Notes under the pieces: generated by a model
Told to the model about the DNA's origin: nothing
Seen by the model: the letters and a program-made list of their open reading frames with translations, nothing else
Databases searched by the model: none
Translations under genes and position numbers: made by a program
Shown: positions 12,098 to 23,570 of the stretch, one piece after another
Numbering within the stretch: position 1 is the first letter of the stretch
How the letters are laid out: each line of letters opens with the position of its first letter
Source of the DNA: Erigeron canadensis
Taxonomy: Eukaryota > Streptophyta > Magnoliopsida > Asterales > Asteraceae
Direction: 5' to 3'
Assembly: GCF_010389155.1 (NCBI RefSeq)
Contig: NC_057767.1
Coordinates: 23,137,723 to 23,201,722, forward strand
Length of the DNA stretch: 64,000 bases

Positions 12098-13851
12098 ATG
12101 GGCGATCGTGGAGGATGGCAAGAGAAAGGTCGATTCGTCAACAAAAACGGAAAATGGCAATGGATTTCTGAAGGGTCTCAACAACAAGAGCATGGAATTA
12201 ATCACAAGATCGATCGTAACAGGATGCATGGGAACAATCAGTTTCAAAACCGTAAAGGTAAACCCGAAAATCCTAACTTTCGTTTTGACGATCAAGCTAC
12301 GTCTATTTTCGTTACAAATCTCCCATGGAAAGTTACCTTCAAAGAGTTGTGGGACTCTTGTAGTCTTTGGGGGAGTGTTGTGGATGTTTTCATCGCGTCT
12401 AAGAAATCAAAGAACGGATCTCGGTTTGGTTTTGTCAGATTCAAAAACGTTTGGAATCTTCAATCTTTGATTAACAATATTAGATCGATTTGGATGGGAA
12501 AGTTTCGTTTATTTGCTGATGTCGCTAGGTTTAACCGGTATGAGAAACGTAAAGATGATTCACTTAAGCAGGAATATCGTCCAAAAGGTAACCAGGACTC
12601 AAAAAAACCTAGCTTTTCTTCAACCAATAAAACTTATGCTGATGTGTTGTGTGGGGAAAAGAGGTCGAATATGGATCATGTTAATCAGGCTCCATATTAC
12701 GAGGAAGATGACATATTTGTAGTCTTAGATGATGATTGTATGGATTACGTGAGTGTGGAAGCTAGCATTCTTGCTAAAGTGAATGACATTGCTATTATCA
12801 AAGATATTATTAGTCTTTCAAAAGTTGAAGGTTTTGTTGACATGGTTATTCAGTATGTTGGGGGTCGATGGGTGTGGCTTCAATTTTCTTCACTGGATCA
12901 GATTGAAGCTTTCAAACAAACTGATATTTTGAGTTCTCTATTCGAGGAGTTCCGAGATGTTTCTCCGGACTTCATCCCTGAAGAACGATGTGTTTGGGTA
13001 GATTTGATGGGTCTTCCGTTGGCGTCTTGGGCTCCCAGGTGTACAAAAAATTGGGTAACCGATGGGGGACTAGTGTCTTCGTGGATATGGATAAGGATGG
13101 ACCACTCTCTCATGGGAAAGTTTGCATCTTAACAAACTCATTGGAACGGATTCAAGAATCTTTCAAGATCAAGTTTCGGTCTACTATATTGGAAGTAAAG
13201 GCGGCGGAATATGCGTATTGGGTTCCAGAATTCGATTGTTCAGAGAGTGGTGGGAGTTATAATGAGAATATTGACCATGTGGTCGAAGATCTAGATAGTT
13301 TAGATGGTGACGGGGCCATGGACGAGTCTGATAATACCGAAGGTGATGATATTTCTGTTTTGAACTCTACCGAACGTCTCTTTAATGATGTTGATATTCG
13401 TGATGAGTCTGAGGAGGAGGGGGAGTTTTGCGAGAAGAACAATGAAAGTGGGGATGGGAACCCTAAGTTTGATGATTACGAACAGGAGGGGTTACCTGTT
13501 CAATCTGATCATATGGTCTCATGTAATGATCAATCTTCTAATGATGCTGGTAATGTTGAAGTTGTAAAGGAATCAGTAAACTCTTTAGTCTCGACTCCAC
13601 CTGGTTTCAAGGGTGCTCCGAAACAGGTGGCACCTAGTCATGAAATTCATTGTCATAAAGAGGCAAGATCGGATGCGAGTTCTAGTTCAGTATGTGGTTT
13701 TTTACGAGCTAATATTGGGGTTGAATCACCTACTTCTACCTTTTCTAGATTAATTCGATTGGGGGGTATTATTGGCCTTGAAATTCCTAATGATCCGAAG
13801 ACGTTGAAGCAGTTAGCGAAAGGTATAAGTGCGGGTTTTGTTGGTCAATGA
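12098..13851 (+). pseudogene. LINE ORF1, RNA-binding protein, one frameshift
   Basis: It would coat LINE RNA. From the ATG at 12098 (MGDRGGWQEKGRF) the protein has a basic, Gln/Asn-rich start. An RRM-type fold follows at about residues 70-145 (SIFVTNLPW as RNP2, SRFGFVRF as RNP1). Next is a domain ending in CVWVDLMGLPLASWAP, typical of plant LINE ORF1/DUF4283 proteins. The first frame stops at 13132. Sequence sense continues in another frame from about 13040 (VYKKLGNRWG), through an acidic stretch (EDLDSLDGDG), to the TGA at 13849-13851. Loss of one G near 13038 explains the switch. Confidence 0.85.
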
Positions 13852-16800
13852 ATATCCTTTCATTGAATTTGCGTGGTTTCGGTGGAAGAGATCCTAACAA
13901 ACTTGCTAAGGTATCTTCCATACTATCGAAAAATTGTGTTAATTTTTGTGGTGTTCAGGAAACTTTCATGTCGTCTGTTGATCTTTTTAAAATTCGTAAA
14001 ATTTGGGGGAATTGTCAGTTTGACTTTGCCTCTTCCTCGGCTCGGGGGCATTCGGGTGGTATTTTATCGATTTGGAATTCGTCTCTTTTTCGTAGTTATA
14101 AAGTTTTTAGTTATCCAAACGTGCTCATTGTGGAAGGTGTTTGGTTTACTTTTGACATCCGGTGTTTCATGATTAATGTGTATGCTCCTCAAGACGAATC
14201 GGCCAAATGTGAATTATGGAGATTTCTTACTAGTTTTATATCGAGATGTGACGGCAATGTTATAATGTTTGGTGATTTTAATTCGGTGAGAAATGCTTCT
14301 GAAAGAATGGGCTCGACGTTCCTCCAATCTAATGCTGACTCTTTTAATGCGTTTATTGGTGATAATGATTTGTTTGACGTTGCTATGGGTGGTTATAAAT
14401 TCACTCGTGTTGGGGGTTCGACTGCTGCAAAGTTAGATAGATTTCTAGTTTTGTCTCGGTTATGGTCCGCGGTTGACAATTATGTTGCTTTGGTGCTTGA
14501 TCGTAATATTTCTGACCACCATCCTATTCTCTTGTCTCAAAAATCTCTTGATTATGGGCCTATTCCTTTTAAAGTATTTAATTCGTGGTCAAGAATGGAC
14601 GGTTTTGGTGATGTGGTTAAGAATGCTTGGAAAGTTTCAGCGGGTATTATGGGTTGTCCTATTGTTCGGTTTAGATTACGTCTCAAACATTTAAGGAATA
14701 TCATCAAGAATTGGCTTCGTGAAAGGAAGAATGGTAATGATGTCGTGGCACTTAAAGCCCAACTTGTGGAATTGGATACCAAATTTGATAATGGTACTAT
14801 TGATAGTGATTATTGTTCTAAAAGAAAAGAGATTGTGTATCATCTTATGGAATCTGAATTACGAGAATCACTTGACATTAAACAGAAATCGAAAGTAAAA
14901 TGGAGTCTTGAAGCTGACGAGAATTCTCGGTTTTTCCATTCTTATGTTAATAAAGCTAGAAAGAACTTAGCTATTCAAGGAGTTAAATTCGAGGGGCAGT
15001 GGCTTGAAAATCCTCCAGATGTCAAACAAACATTTTTGAATAGTTTTTCTCTTAAATTCAAAAGACAACCTTTTCTTAGATTGGCTACTAAAAGTGCTAG
15101 ATTTAAATCTTTGTCTTTGGATCAAGCACAACTTTTAGAGCGGGATGTTACTGAGGCTGAAGTTAGAGCGGCAGTTTGGGATTGTGGTAATGACAAGTCC
15201 CCGGGACCTGATGGTTTTTCTTTTGGTTTTTTGAAGGAGTTCTGGGACATTTTTAAGGACGACGTGTTTGCTTTTGTGATCAGATTTTTTCAGACTGGGT
15301 ATTTCCCTCCTGGATGTAATTCTTCGTTTATTACATTGATTCCGAAAGTACCTAGTCCGATTACTGTGGATGATTTTCGACCGATAAGTTTGATTGGGTT
15401 ACAATATAAAATAATTTCAAAAATTTTGGCGAATAGATTGTCTAAAGTGTTGGATTTTGTAGTGAGCTCATCTCAAACGGCGTTTATTAAAGGGAGAAAT
15501 ATTCTTGATGGTCCGCTAATTTTAAATGAGATCGTGGATTATTACAAAAGGAAGAAGAAGAAAGCGCTCTTGTTAAAACTTGACATTGCTAAGGCCTATG
15601 ATTCTCTTAATTGGAGTTACCTTTTGAATATTCTGTCTTTCATGGGATTTGGCCATCGGTGGATTCTTTGGATTTCTGGTTGTCTTCATTCTTCTAGGTC
15701 TTCAATCCTTATTAATGGGAGTCCTACTACTGAGTTCGCTTTTGAAAGAGGCATTCGCCAAGGAGACCCAATGGCTCCCTTTCTTTTTATTTTGGCTATG
15801 GAAGGTCTTCATGTTGCTTTGGAAGATTTGAAAGCGACAGGTGCTATCCGTGGTATCCAGGTTGGTGATATTTCCATTTCCCACTTAATTTATGCAGATG
15901 ATGTTCTTTTTATGGGGGAGTGGGCTGAGGAAAATTTGTTAAATGTTTTATCTGCTTTTTCGTGTTTCCAATTGGCCTCGGGGTTAAAAATAATCTTCGG
16001 AAGTCCAAGTTGTATGGCTTAGGGGTGAGGGGGACGGAAATTGATCATTTTGCTAGAATCGCTCGGTGCTCCAAAGATTCCTTTCCTTTTGTTTACCTGG
16101 GTGTTCCTATCGGGGCAAATATGTCAAGATTGGAATCTTGGAAACCAGTTATTGATAAGTTTTGCTCGAGATTATCTAAATGGAAGGTCAATTTGCTTTC
16201 CATTGGTGGCCGGTCGGTTCTCGTTTCATCGGTGCTTGGCTCGTTAGGTACGTATTATTTATCTCTTTTTCGATTGCCTTTGGTGGTTAAAAAGAAACTT
16301 GAATCTTTACGTGCGAAATTTTTTTGGGGTGTTCATGAGGATTTTAAAAAAATGCATTGGATTAAATGGGAGCGAGTTATTGCTAGTAAACATTGTGGTG
16401 GTCTTGGAATTGGTTCTCTTGACGCTCTAAATAAAGGGCTTTTTCTAAAATGGAGATGGAGATATGTTAATGAGTCGAATTCTCTTTGGGTTAAAGTGTT
16501 AAAGAATCTTTATAATCCAACCTCTTTTTGGTCTTGGACTAATGGGGAATGCAATCATCGTGGTATTTGGCATAATATTTCGAAAGTGGCTAGTGATTTA
16601 AATCAACAGAATATAATTCCATTTCATACAATGTCCATCAAACTTGGGAATGGAAGATTCGTATCTTTTTGGAGGGACATTTGGACTGGTCATGTCCCAT
16701 TTCAGGTTCGCTTTCCCCGTCTATTTCGTTTGGAACAAGTAAAAGACTGTAAAGTGGCCGATCGTTGGGTGAATGGGTCTTTTGTCTCTTCATGGCGAAG

Positions 16801-17482
16801 ACCCATTAGGGGGGGTGCCGAAGATGGTGAATGGCAGGAATTGTTCTCGGTTGTAAATCAATGTGTTTTAGTTGACAGCGAAGATAAATGGCTTTGGTCG
16901 TTGGATAATTCTATTGATTTTACTGTCAAGGATACCCAGTGCTTCATTGATGATAATTCATTGGCGGATAATGACTCTATCACGAGATGGTCTCGACTTG
17001 TGCCTAGGAAGGTTAATATATTTGTTTGGAGAGCTTTACTTGATCGTCTTCCTACTCGCATTAACCTTGCTTCTAAAGATATTGACATACCTTCTGTTTT
17101 GTGCCCACTTTGCATGCATGAAAATGAGACTACGAAGCATCTTTTGTCAAATTGTGGAATAGTTTTTAAATTATGGAATTCGCTTTCAAAATGGATGGAT
17201 TTGCGTTTTATGAATTCCGATAATTTATGGGATGCAGTTCACGAATTGGAACATCTTATCATTAAATCTACTAAGAAAGTGGTGATTGAAAGTATCCTCT
17301 TTTGTACGTTGTGGGCTATTTGGAAATACCGGAATGATGCAGTATTCTCCTCTGGCAAGAAGCAATCAGATTTATTGTTTGATTTCATTGTGTCTCAATC
17401 GTACTTGTGGGCTACGAGTCGATGTAATAAGCTTATTATCTCTCGGGATGAGTGGTTTATGAACCCTCTTCTTTATTTGTAA
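13848..17482 (+). pseudogene. LINE ORF2: endonuclease, reverse transcriptase, zf-RVT, one frameshift
   Basis: ORF2 nicks target DNA and copies LINE RNA at the nick. The ATG at 13848 overlaps the ORF1 stop (ATGA). Residues about 1-230 form the endonuclease, with SLNLRGF, QET, NVYAPQDE, FGDFNSVR and SDHHPI present. The reverse transcriptase follows: SPGPDGF near residue 445, LLKLDIAKAYDSLNW near 575 and YADDVLF near 680, so the catalytic YADD is kept. The frame stops at 16022, but similarity resumes in another frame at about 15990 (NLRKSKLYGLG) and runs to 17482. That part includes a zf-RVT-like knuckle (LCPLCMHENETTKHLLSNC). One A missing near 15989 accounts for it. Length of about 1211 codons is normal. 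Confidence 0.9.
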
Positions 17483-17916
17483 GTCGGGTTTTTTCGTTCA
17501 TTGGGGCTCATATGGGATCACATCAAAAACACCACAGAGTGAAAACCGGTGGCACGGCCTATGTGGGTGAGGATTTTTTTTAACCCTTTTTGTGTTCCTC
17601 TCAGTTCGAGCTTCAAGATGTGTCTAGGTTTTGTTGGTATCGTTTGCTTTCCTAGATATTGTATTTGTAATTGTAATTTTTGTTTGGTGTTTAGCAATTT
17701 GCTAGACATTTTATTTATAATATTTGCCGTTCTAAAAAAAAAAGTTTTATTAACAAGAAGAAAAGAGATAAAATTAATATTGTTAATTATGTTTTATATT
17801 ATATATAAGGAAATGTAGCAATAGTAATAATGATGCTTATGTAAGGAAAAATAATTAGATGGAATAATTACTATCATATGTCTAATGGACAAATAATAGA
17901 AAATCCATTATTTAAT

Positions 17917-19149
17917 ATAATAGTATTAATAAAACTTGATAGTTAATGTGATTATATTGATAGTTGATGATTAAACTTTTATTATTAAACCTTTTTCATT
18001 TCTAATACTTCAAGTTTGAAAGGCAAAAGAATAACAAATAAAAACAATATAAAAAAATGAAAACTAAAAACTAACTATAACAATAAAAATAAGAATTAAT
18101 TACGAGATACTTAATGTACTTTTCATTTTGTAAATTAAATTAAAATCAATAAAAATATAGATACTTAATGTGATTGTCCATTAAACTAAAATATTGATTT
18201 ATATTACGAACAAAATTTTCATATCTATACTTGATTGACTATATATTAAAATCACATTCATCCTTGCTACTCTATCATATTCATATCTTCATATGATACA
18301 ATGAACATGCCACTACCATATATCCTTAAATTTCTAATTTGAATAATTAACAACAATAAAATTAAAAGGAATTCACTGCAAATTTTAACCCCTTGATCAA
18401 TCCATCACCGCAACAACCAAATATCCCTAAACTGCTCAAAATCATTTTTATATGAAAACTATGAACCTTCATGGAGCAAAAAAGTGTACATAAATTTTCT
18501 ATATCAATAAATAACACTTTGAACCACACCTTCAATTCTCCATCACCGTAACAACCGAATAACACCTAACTTTGAACCTTCATCAGTTCATCCAAACGTC
18601 TATTATTCGGATTCCGCCACACCTTTTCCACCAGAGATTTATCCGTCGACACTTTTCCATCAGCATAAATCTGAACCAGTGTGTATCGCGTTTTCAACTA
18701 CCAGTGACAGTTTATGATTATTAATCTTAACAGCAACATTCCTTGGATTTAAAGACCCACCTGGTGAAATTGAATTTAATGTTTCAGATTTGTTGTTATA
18801 GTGTTGTTGATGACGAGTCCACTTTATTCATTTATTTATATTCTTTTCTGTTATGTATTGAGATATTTGCTCAACCGAAAGGAGAGAAATAATTGAATTC
18901 GTTGTTGTATATAGTGAATCTGGGTTTTTTTTGGAAGGAGAGAGAAGCAAGTATGAAGACATGAGTATAAGAGATGAACAGTGATGAATGTGACTTGATC
19001 AGTGATGAATGTGACTTGAATAAACGGTGAACCATGTAAAAATTTCAAAAGTTTGTTGGTAATACATATCAATATTTCAGTTTAATGGCCAACCATGTAT
19101 AAAAGAAAAAATACATTGGTCATCCCGTAATTAATCCCCATAAAAATAA
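17917..19149. other. Intergenic; faint exon-like traces on minus strand
   Basis: AT-rich DNA beyond the MULE. On the minus strand, about 18780-18560, a run reads as possible diverged coding sequence (RNVAVKINNHKLSL, then KSLVEKVWRNPNNRR), with a frame break between the parts. I cannot name the family. A 20-bp phrase (AGTGATGAATGTGACTTGA) is repeated in tandem at 18979-19018. Confidence 0.35.
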
Positions 19150-19860
19150 TAATAACATTGAAGATATTGAAGAGTCAGCAGAACATGTTGCCTTTCAAAC
19201 TTGTTCAAGTATTTTTGCTCTTGAGGTTGTCTCTCGTGGGCGCAACCAGATCAAGTAAGCCTGCCATGCCAACTTTCTTCGGTGTCCAATTGTTCCAGCA
19301 ATACTGCTCTGATTGTTGGGTGTGGCCAAACGAGCTCAAAAAGTCACTTCAAACTTGATACCGAAAGGCACCCAGATCCATCAAACATCCACTGCCATAA
19401 CTCATAAGTCCTAACCCGTTGGCTTCAAGAACTGAGCCAAAAGTTCTTGAAGCCATCCCAGTTCAGAAACCTCTAATGGTGATGGCCTACCTACTCTCCA
19501 TACTATAGTCCATACCCAAGAAAACCTGACCTCATTTCCGGTTACTCTATTCCTATCGCACACTACCCTACATAATTTATATTTCTCCACATCATATTAT
19601 TTACGCAAGAGTGAAGCCAGTGGTACTGACCCAACCCAAACAGCCACCCAAAACAATGTGCTCATCCCCGATTGTATTACGCCAGAAATAGCCTTTTCAA
19701 GACAAACCTCCTTATGTATTACAGCTATGAATTGACCAAACAACCTCCGCCACAAACGTATCAACCTTAAAACGCCACCACCATTTGGCAAGCATAGCGA
19801 GATTGGCATCTTGCTATGATCCTACACAAATTCCACCACATTACATCCTAAGGTCCACCC
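19150..19860 (-). mobile_element. Decayed LINE ORF2 fragment
   Basis: On the minus strand, pieces of the region after the LINE reverse transcriptase can be read in order in shifting frames. They are LAMLAKWWWRFKVDT, LWRRLFGQFIAVIHKE, GMSTLFWVAVWVGSVPLASLL, and then WNNWTPKKV with PTRDNLKSKN. These match the pattern seen in the better LINE upstream (KWRWRYVNESNSLW, VSFWRDIWTGHVPF, WSRLVPRKVNIF, PTRINLASKD). There are many stops. It is an independent, older insertion of another LINE lineage. Confidence 0.65.
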
Positions 19861-20542
19861 TAATACCAAAGAGACTACATTCGAGTAAGTTAACTTAGAG
19901 ATCCGACACCAGATGAAAGACTCTCAGGATACATTATAGATTCCTCCAATTTCGGGTAGCCCGTCCCCCTAAAAAATTACATCATCAACTTAAGAAAATG
20001 GGAAAGCAGAGGACCACTACCGTTGACTCTAACACCATGAAACAACTCCAAAGAACCTGCCTTTTTCATAATTCCAGTTAAGAAATTAAACTAATATATT
20101 GAGTATCTAAAAAATGTTTTTCTCTTTTCAATTTATCAGAAAATTATTTAATTTATAAAAGAATACATGTATCACGTTATTTTCTAAAAGGAGTCTCTCC
20201 ACCCTTGGGCAAGGGTATGATTGTTTAAATCTCACCTTTCCTGTATCTCTCTTTTGCCAAGATTAAACATTGTTGTCATTTGTAACATTTGTCCAAAAAG
20301 ATTAGAGTATATAATCAAGCAAGAACATTAGGAAAAGCCTACAAATACAGAATATGCCCTTTAATATTTCTCTTTCACCATTCTGTTTTTTTCTTAATTG
20401 CTATCATTACTGTATTATATATTATTTGAACGGCTTTTGACTCTCTGCTAGCTACTTGACAATTGTATTTGAAAAGGTTAACAAAGCCTAAGAAGTTAGC
20501 AAAATGTAAATGAAATTACATTAAACGGCTTTTGACTCTCTG
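19861..20542. other. Upstream part of duplicated WAKL unit
   Basis: Non-coding. The phrases ACATTCGAGTAAGTTA, GATTTCGGGTAG and TTGTAACATTTGTCCAAAA recur in order at 24390-24640, ahead of the second WAKL gene. The duplication therefore includes at least 1.2 kb of 5' flank. A 23-bp phrase (ACGGCTTTTGACTC...GCTAGC) appears twice, at 20430 and 20525. Confidence 0.6.
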
Positions 20543-20821
20543 CTAGCACGTTACCCGCGTGATGCGGCGGTGATCGTGACAACGACGGTGTGGTGGGGGG
20601 GCCAAGTGTTGGTGGTGTAGGCGGCGTCGAGTGGTGTGGGTAATTGATGTAAAGGGTTAATGAAAATATATTGAAAAAATAAAGGATTGACAGTGTATAT
20701 TAATTATTGATGTTAAGAGGTAGTGTATGTGAAAATATTTTAAGGGATGCTAAATGAAAATATTATATTTTCAACAATTTCATAAATAAAAAGTGCTATT
20801 TTTTTTATAATATTTAATAGA
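20543..20821 (-). mobile_element. Helitron-like insert in the first WAKL promoter
   Basis: On the minus strand it starts TCTATTAAATATTATAAA at 20821. It ends CACCGCCGCATCACGCGGG...GTGCTAG at 20543, giving a hairpin about 10 bases before CTAG. The paralogous promoter at 24800-24850 lacks it: the flank TAAGAGATATCCTGCCG follows immediately there. This gives an empty-site comparison within the window. Confidence 0.6.
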
Positions 20822-21121
20822 TAAGAGATATCCTGCCGGTTATGTAAGGCACTACATTCCATTGGACTTTTCAAGCATCATATGTCAATACCAAGAATTT
20901 GTAAGACAAAGTTGAGATGCAGCCGTTTGATTCTTCGAAAAATACTGGAATCGTATCTAATCTATTTCAAGATCTCTTTTTCTATATGGCGGCTGTTGGA
21001 ATCAAATACAGAATAGTAAACAAAATGATCACAGCGAGCGCTTTAAATAAAAGAAGTGGACAAAAAGACGTTCTTTCTTGGAAAAATACATGACAAAGTT
21101 GCCGAAGCATTTTGTGTCTGA

Positions 21122-21128
21122 TATATAA
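21122..21128 (+). promoter_or_regulatory. Candidate TATA box of first WAKL gene
   Basis: TATATAA lies 36 bp before the ATG and is conserved in the second copy (25149-25155) at the same distance. A start about 30 bp downstream would leave a very short 5' UTR. This is inferred from sequence only. Confidence 0.45.
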
Positions 21129-21163
21129 ACAAACGCATATGTGATTGTGATTCAACTACAAAT

Positions 21164-23272
21164 ATGACTTTGCCACAAGCAAAATTCATTAAATTGTTAC
21201 AACTCTTTTACTATCTAATCAGTTTTCTTTTGTTCAGGTTTCCGAATGTTACACACTCTAAGCCTAACTGTCCTGCAGTTGACAAATGTGGAAACGTTAC
21301 CATACCTTACCCTTTTTCAACTGTAGATGGCTGTTACCATGACGAGTCTTACTACATACAATGTGACCCTTCAACGCAAATTCCACTCCTGAATATGTCT
21401 AGCTACTTGTTCTTTGACGAAATGTTATTTAACGGAACAATTCCACGCTATTACTTGACGGTGAACAAAACAGGTAATTTAGAAGTTCTAGAGATAACAT
21501 TAGATGGCCATCTAATAGTGGCTGTCCCACCAGTGTACAGTTGCTTTGACAAACATGGAACCAGAACTTCAGGATACGTGGGAACAGTTAGTACATTCAA
21601 GTTCCCCTTTTCAAGCACTCGTAACAGATTCGTCGGAGTAGGTTGTGACATTGATGCTGTTATGTTGCTTGAAGTACCCTCTATGAATACAAGTTGTCCA
21701 ACGCTTTGTGATTACTTCCATGATATTAAAAATGGGTCATGCCAAGGCTCTGGGTGTTGCACAGCCCCCATTCCACAAGGCATGACTAAGGCGGGATTTG
21801 CCATTAGTGGCACGGTAAACCAATCATGGGTGGCATCAGATTATAGTAAATGTGGTTATGCTTTCATGGTAGACCATACCAAGTATAACTTTAGCGTTGG
21901 TGATCCTAGCACTATGAGCAATGACGTATCTTTCCCGGTGGTTCTTGAATGGTTTGCCGGCAATACTTGTTGTGAAAAGGCAAAAATGGACAATACAACT
22001 TACATGTGTAGAGGGAAAAGTGTATGTCAAGATGTAGATAGAGAAAGAGGTCTTCCTGGGTATCGATGCCAATGCTATGGTGGATATAGTGGAAACCCGT
22101 ATGTAAGTGATGGATGTCAAGGTTCGTTTGACCCTTTATTTTCATACAGTTTAGGTGTTGCAGGTAAAGCAGTAGCAGGAATTTTTTGTGTTGCTATAGT
22201 CATGGCTTTGACATATTGTGGAATAAAGAAGAGGAAATCGATCAAGGGTAGAGAGAACTTCTTCAAACAAAATGGTGGAATCATGTTACAAGAAGTTCTA
22301 TTTTCAAGGAAAGATCAAGTCGACAATAATGCGATAATATTCACCTACGAAGAATTAAAGAAAGCTACCAACAAATTCAATAAGACCAACATTATAGGCC
22401 ATGGGGGGTATGGTGTTGTTTACAAAGGAATCCTAGCAAACAAGACGACCGTAGCCATCAAAAAGTCTAAAGTAATTGACGAAAGTCAAATCAAGCAGTT
22501 CTTGAATGAGGTGATCATTCTATCCAAAATCAACCATCCAAACATCGTAAAACTCCTCGGCTGTTGCTTTGAGACACACGTTCCCTTGCTTGTTTATGAA
22601 TATATAACCAATAACACCTTATGCCACCACATACATAAGGAAGCAACGATGAACTTTGAGACACGGCTAAAGATAGCTACAGAAACCGCTAAAGCTCTTT
22701 ATTATATGCACTCAACCACACAAATAATCCATAGAGATGTGAAGCCCTCAAACATACTATTAAATGATGAATTCTCTGCCAAACTATCCGATTTTGGAAT
22801 TTCAAGGTTTGTCCCTCCTGGTCAAAGCCATCTATCAACATATGTAAAAGGAACTATAGGTTATGTGGATCCTGAGTACTTTTGTACCGGAAAATTGAAC
22901 GAGAAAAGTGACGTTTATAGTTTTGGAGTTGTTCTTGTAGAGTTACTTACTGGAACAAAGATTCATTCTTTAGAGATTTCGTTAAACAGATATAGGGGTG
23001 CAGCAGCATATCTATCTTCACTATTGGAACGTAATGCATTGTTTAAAGTTCTTGATAAACAACTGAAGAGCGAGGAGTATGCCGAGGTGGTCAAACGTGT
23101 TGCTGAAATAGCAATTCATTGCCTTGATCTCGAAGGGAAGAATAGGCCTACAATGAAAGAAGTAAAAAAAGAACTGGAACACCTAAGATGTGTTTTGTTT
23201 CTAATTAAAGCCAAAGCCATACATAGTGTGGTTGAAGTTGTTAGAGCTAATATAAATAATGCATTGAATTAA
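21164..23272 (+). CDS. Wall-associated receptor kinase-like protein (WAKL), copy 1
   Basis: Plasma-membrane receptor kinase; relatives bind pectin fragments or act in defence and growth, but the ligand is not predictable. There are 702 residues in one exon. Order: a hydrophobic signal segment (about 12-33); a GUB_WAK_bind-type Cys-rich domain from CPAVDKCGNVTIPYPF (36-); an EGF-like Cys module at about 270-318 (CQDVDRERG...CQCYGGYSGNPY); a transmembrane helix at about 329-352; and a kinase at about 392-675. The kinase has a Gly loop [25 protein letters not shown] (His523, Asp525), DFG (Asp543) and GTIGYVDPEYF, so it is an RD kinase with all key residues. The start is the first ATG after a TATA-like box. 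Most plant WAKs have introns, so the single exon is unusual. Confidence 0.93.
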   Translation: MTLPQAKFIKLLQLFYYLISFLLFRFPNVTHSKPNCPAVDKCGNVTIPYPFSTVDGCYHDESYYIQCDPSTQIPLLNMSSYLFFDEMLFNGTIPRYYLTVNKTGNLEVLEITLDGHLIVAVPPVYSCFDKHGTRTSGYVGTVSTFKFPFSSTRNRFVGVGCDIDAVMLLEVPSMNTSCPTLCDYFHDIKNGSCQGSGCCTAPIPQGMTKAGFAISGTVNQSWVASDYSKCGYAFMVDHTKYNFSVGDPSTMSNDVSFPVVLEWFAGNTCCEKAKMDNTTYMCRGKSVCQDVDRERGLPGYRCQCYGGYSGNPYVSDGCQGSFDPLFSYSLGVAGKAVAGIFCVAIVMALTYCGIKKRKSIKGRENFFKQNGGIMLQEVLFSRKDQVDNNAIIFTYEELKKATNKFNKTNIIGHGGYGVVYKGILANKTTVAIKKSKVIDESQIKQFLNEVIILSKINHPNIVKLLGCCFETHVPLLVYEYITNNTLCHHIHKEATMNFETRLKIATETAKALYYMHSTTQIIHRDVKPSNILLNDEFSAKLSDFGISRFVPPGQSHLSTYVKGTIGYVDPEYFCTGKLNEKSDVYSFGVVLVELLTGTKIHSLEISLNRYRGAAAYLSSLLERNALFKVLDKQLKSEEYAEVVKRVAEIAIHCLDLEGKNRPTMKEVKKELEHLRCVLFLIKAKAIHSVVEVVRANINNALN

Positions 23273-23449
23273 TTACATTGTAAATTTGAAAGGAAAAAAA
23301 ACATGTACATTTAATTATTGGATATTTGTATATAAGACTCTAGTAAGTGTTCTCATTTGAACACTAGTTTTTCTGATTTTTTCGAATAGCAAAATTGCAT
23401 TAATTAACTTGTATTTGACAAGGTGTCAAAAATGAAGAAAAACCTCATA

Positions 23450-23453
<4 letters not shown>

Positions 23454-23481
<28 letters not shown>
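23454..23481. repeat. (TA)n microsatellite
   Basis: About 14 TA units just before the mitochondrial rRNA fragment. Confidence 0.9.
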
Positions 23482-23570
23482 TCTGAAGGGCTTGCGGTTC
23501 ATTACACCAAATTCAGTGAACTATTGAAAAAGTACCAAATGCTAACGGCAACAAAGGTTACTGGGCCGGT

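Larger units (their letters stand above)
12060..17740 (+). mobile_element. L1-type LINE, nearly complete, two frameshifts
   Basis: The element has an ORF1 with an RRM-type RNA-binding domain and an ORF2 with apurinic-type endonuclease, reverse transcriptase and a C-terminal zinc knuckle. After ORF2 comes a short 3' UTR ending in an A-run at 17735-17744. ORF order and the 4-bp ORF1/ORF2 overlap fit plant L1 elements. Each ORF carries one apparent single-base deletion. I could not find an unambiguous target duplication, so the 5' limit is approximate. Confidence 0.85.
9811..17906. mobile_element. Mutator-like (MULE-type) non-autonomous element with a LINE nested inside
   Basis: The left end at 9811-9900 and right end at 17817-17906 are inverted copies of each other over about 90 bp. 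Left reads GGGATTTTCTATTATGTG; right, on the minus strand, reads GGATTTTCTATTATTTG. Both continue into CATATGATAGTAATTA and TTTCCTTACATAA. Directly outside both ends lies the same 10 bp, ATTATTTAAT (9801-9810 and 17907-17916). A 9-11 bp target duplication with long inverted ends is typical of Mutator-like elements. Subtracting the LINE leaves about 2.4 kb of AT-rich DNA with no transposase. One extra G at the left tip is the only asymmetry. Confidence 0.75.

Noticed and set aside
21451..22145. Minus-strand frames within WAKL genes (also 25836-26145)
   Set aside because: Shadows of the WAKL coding frame; they appear in both paralogues because the coding strand is conserved.
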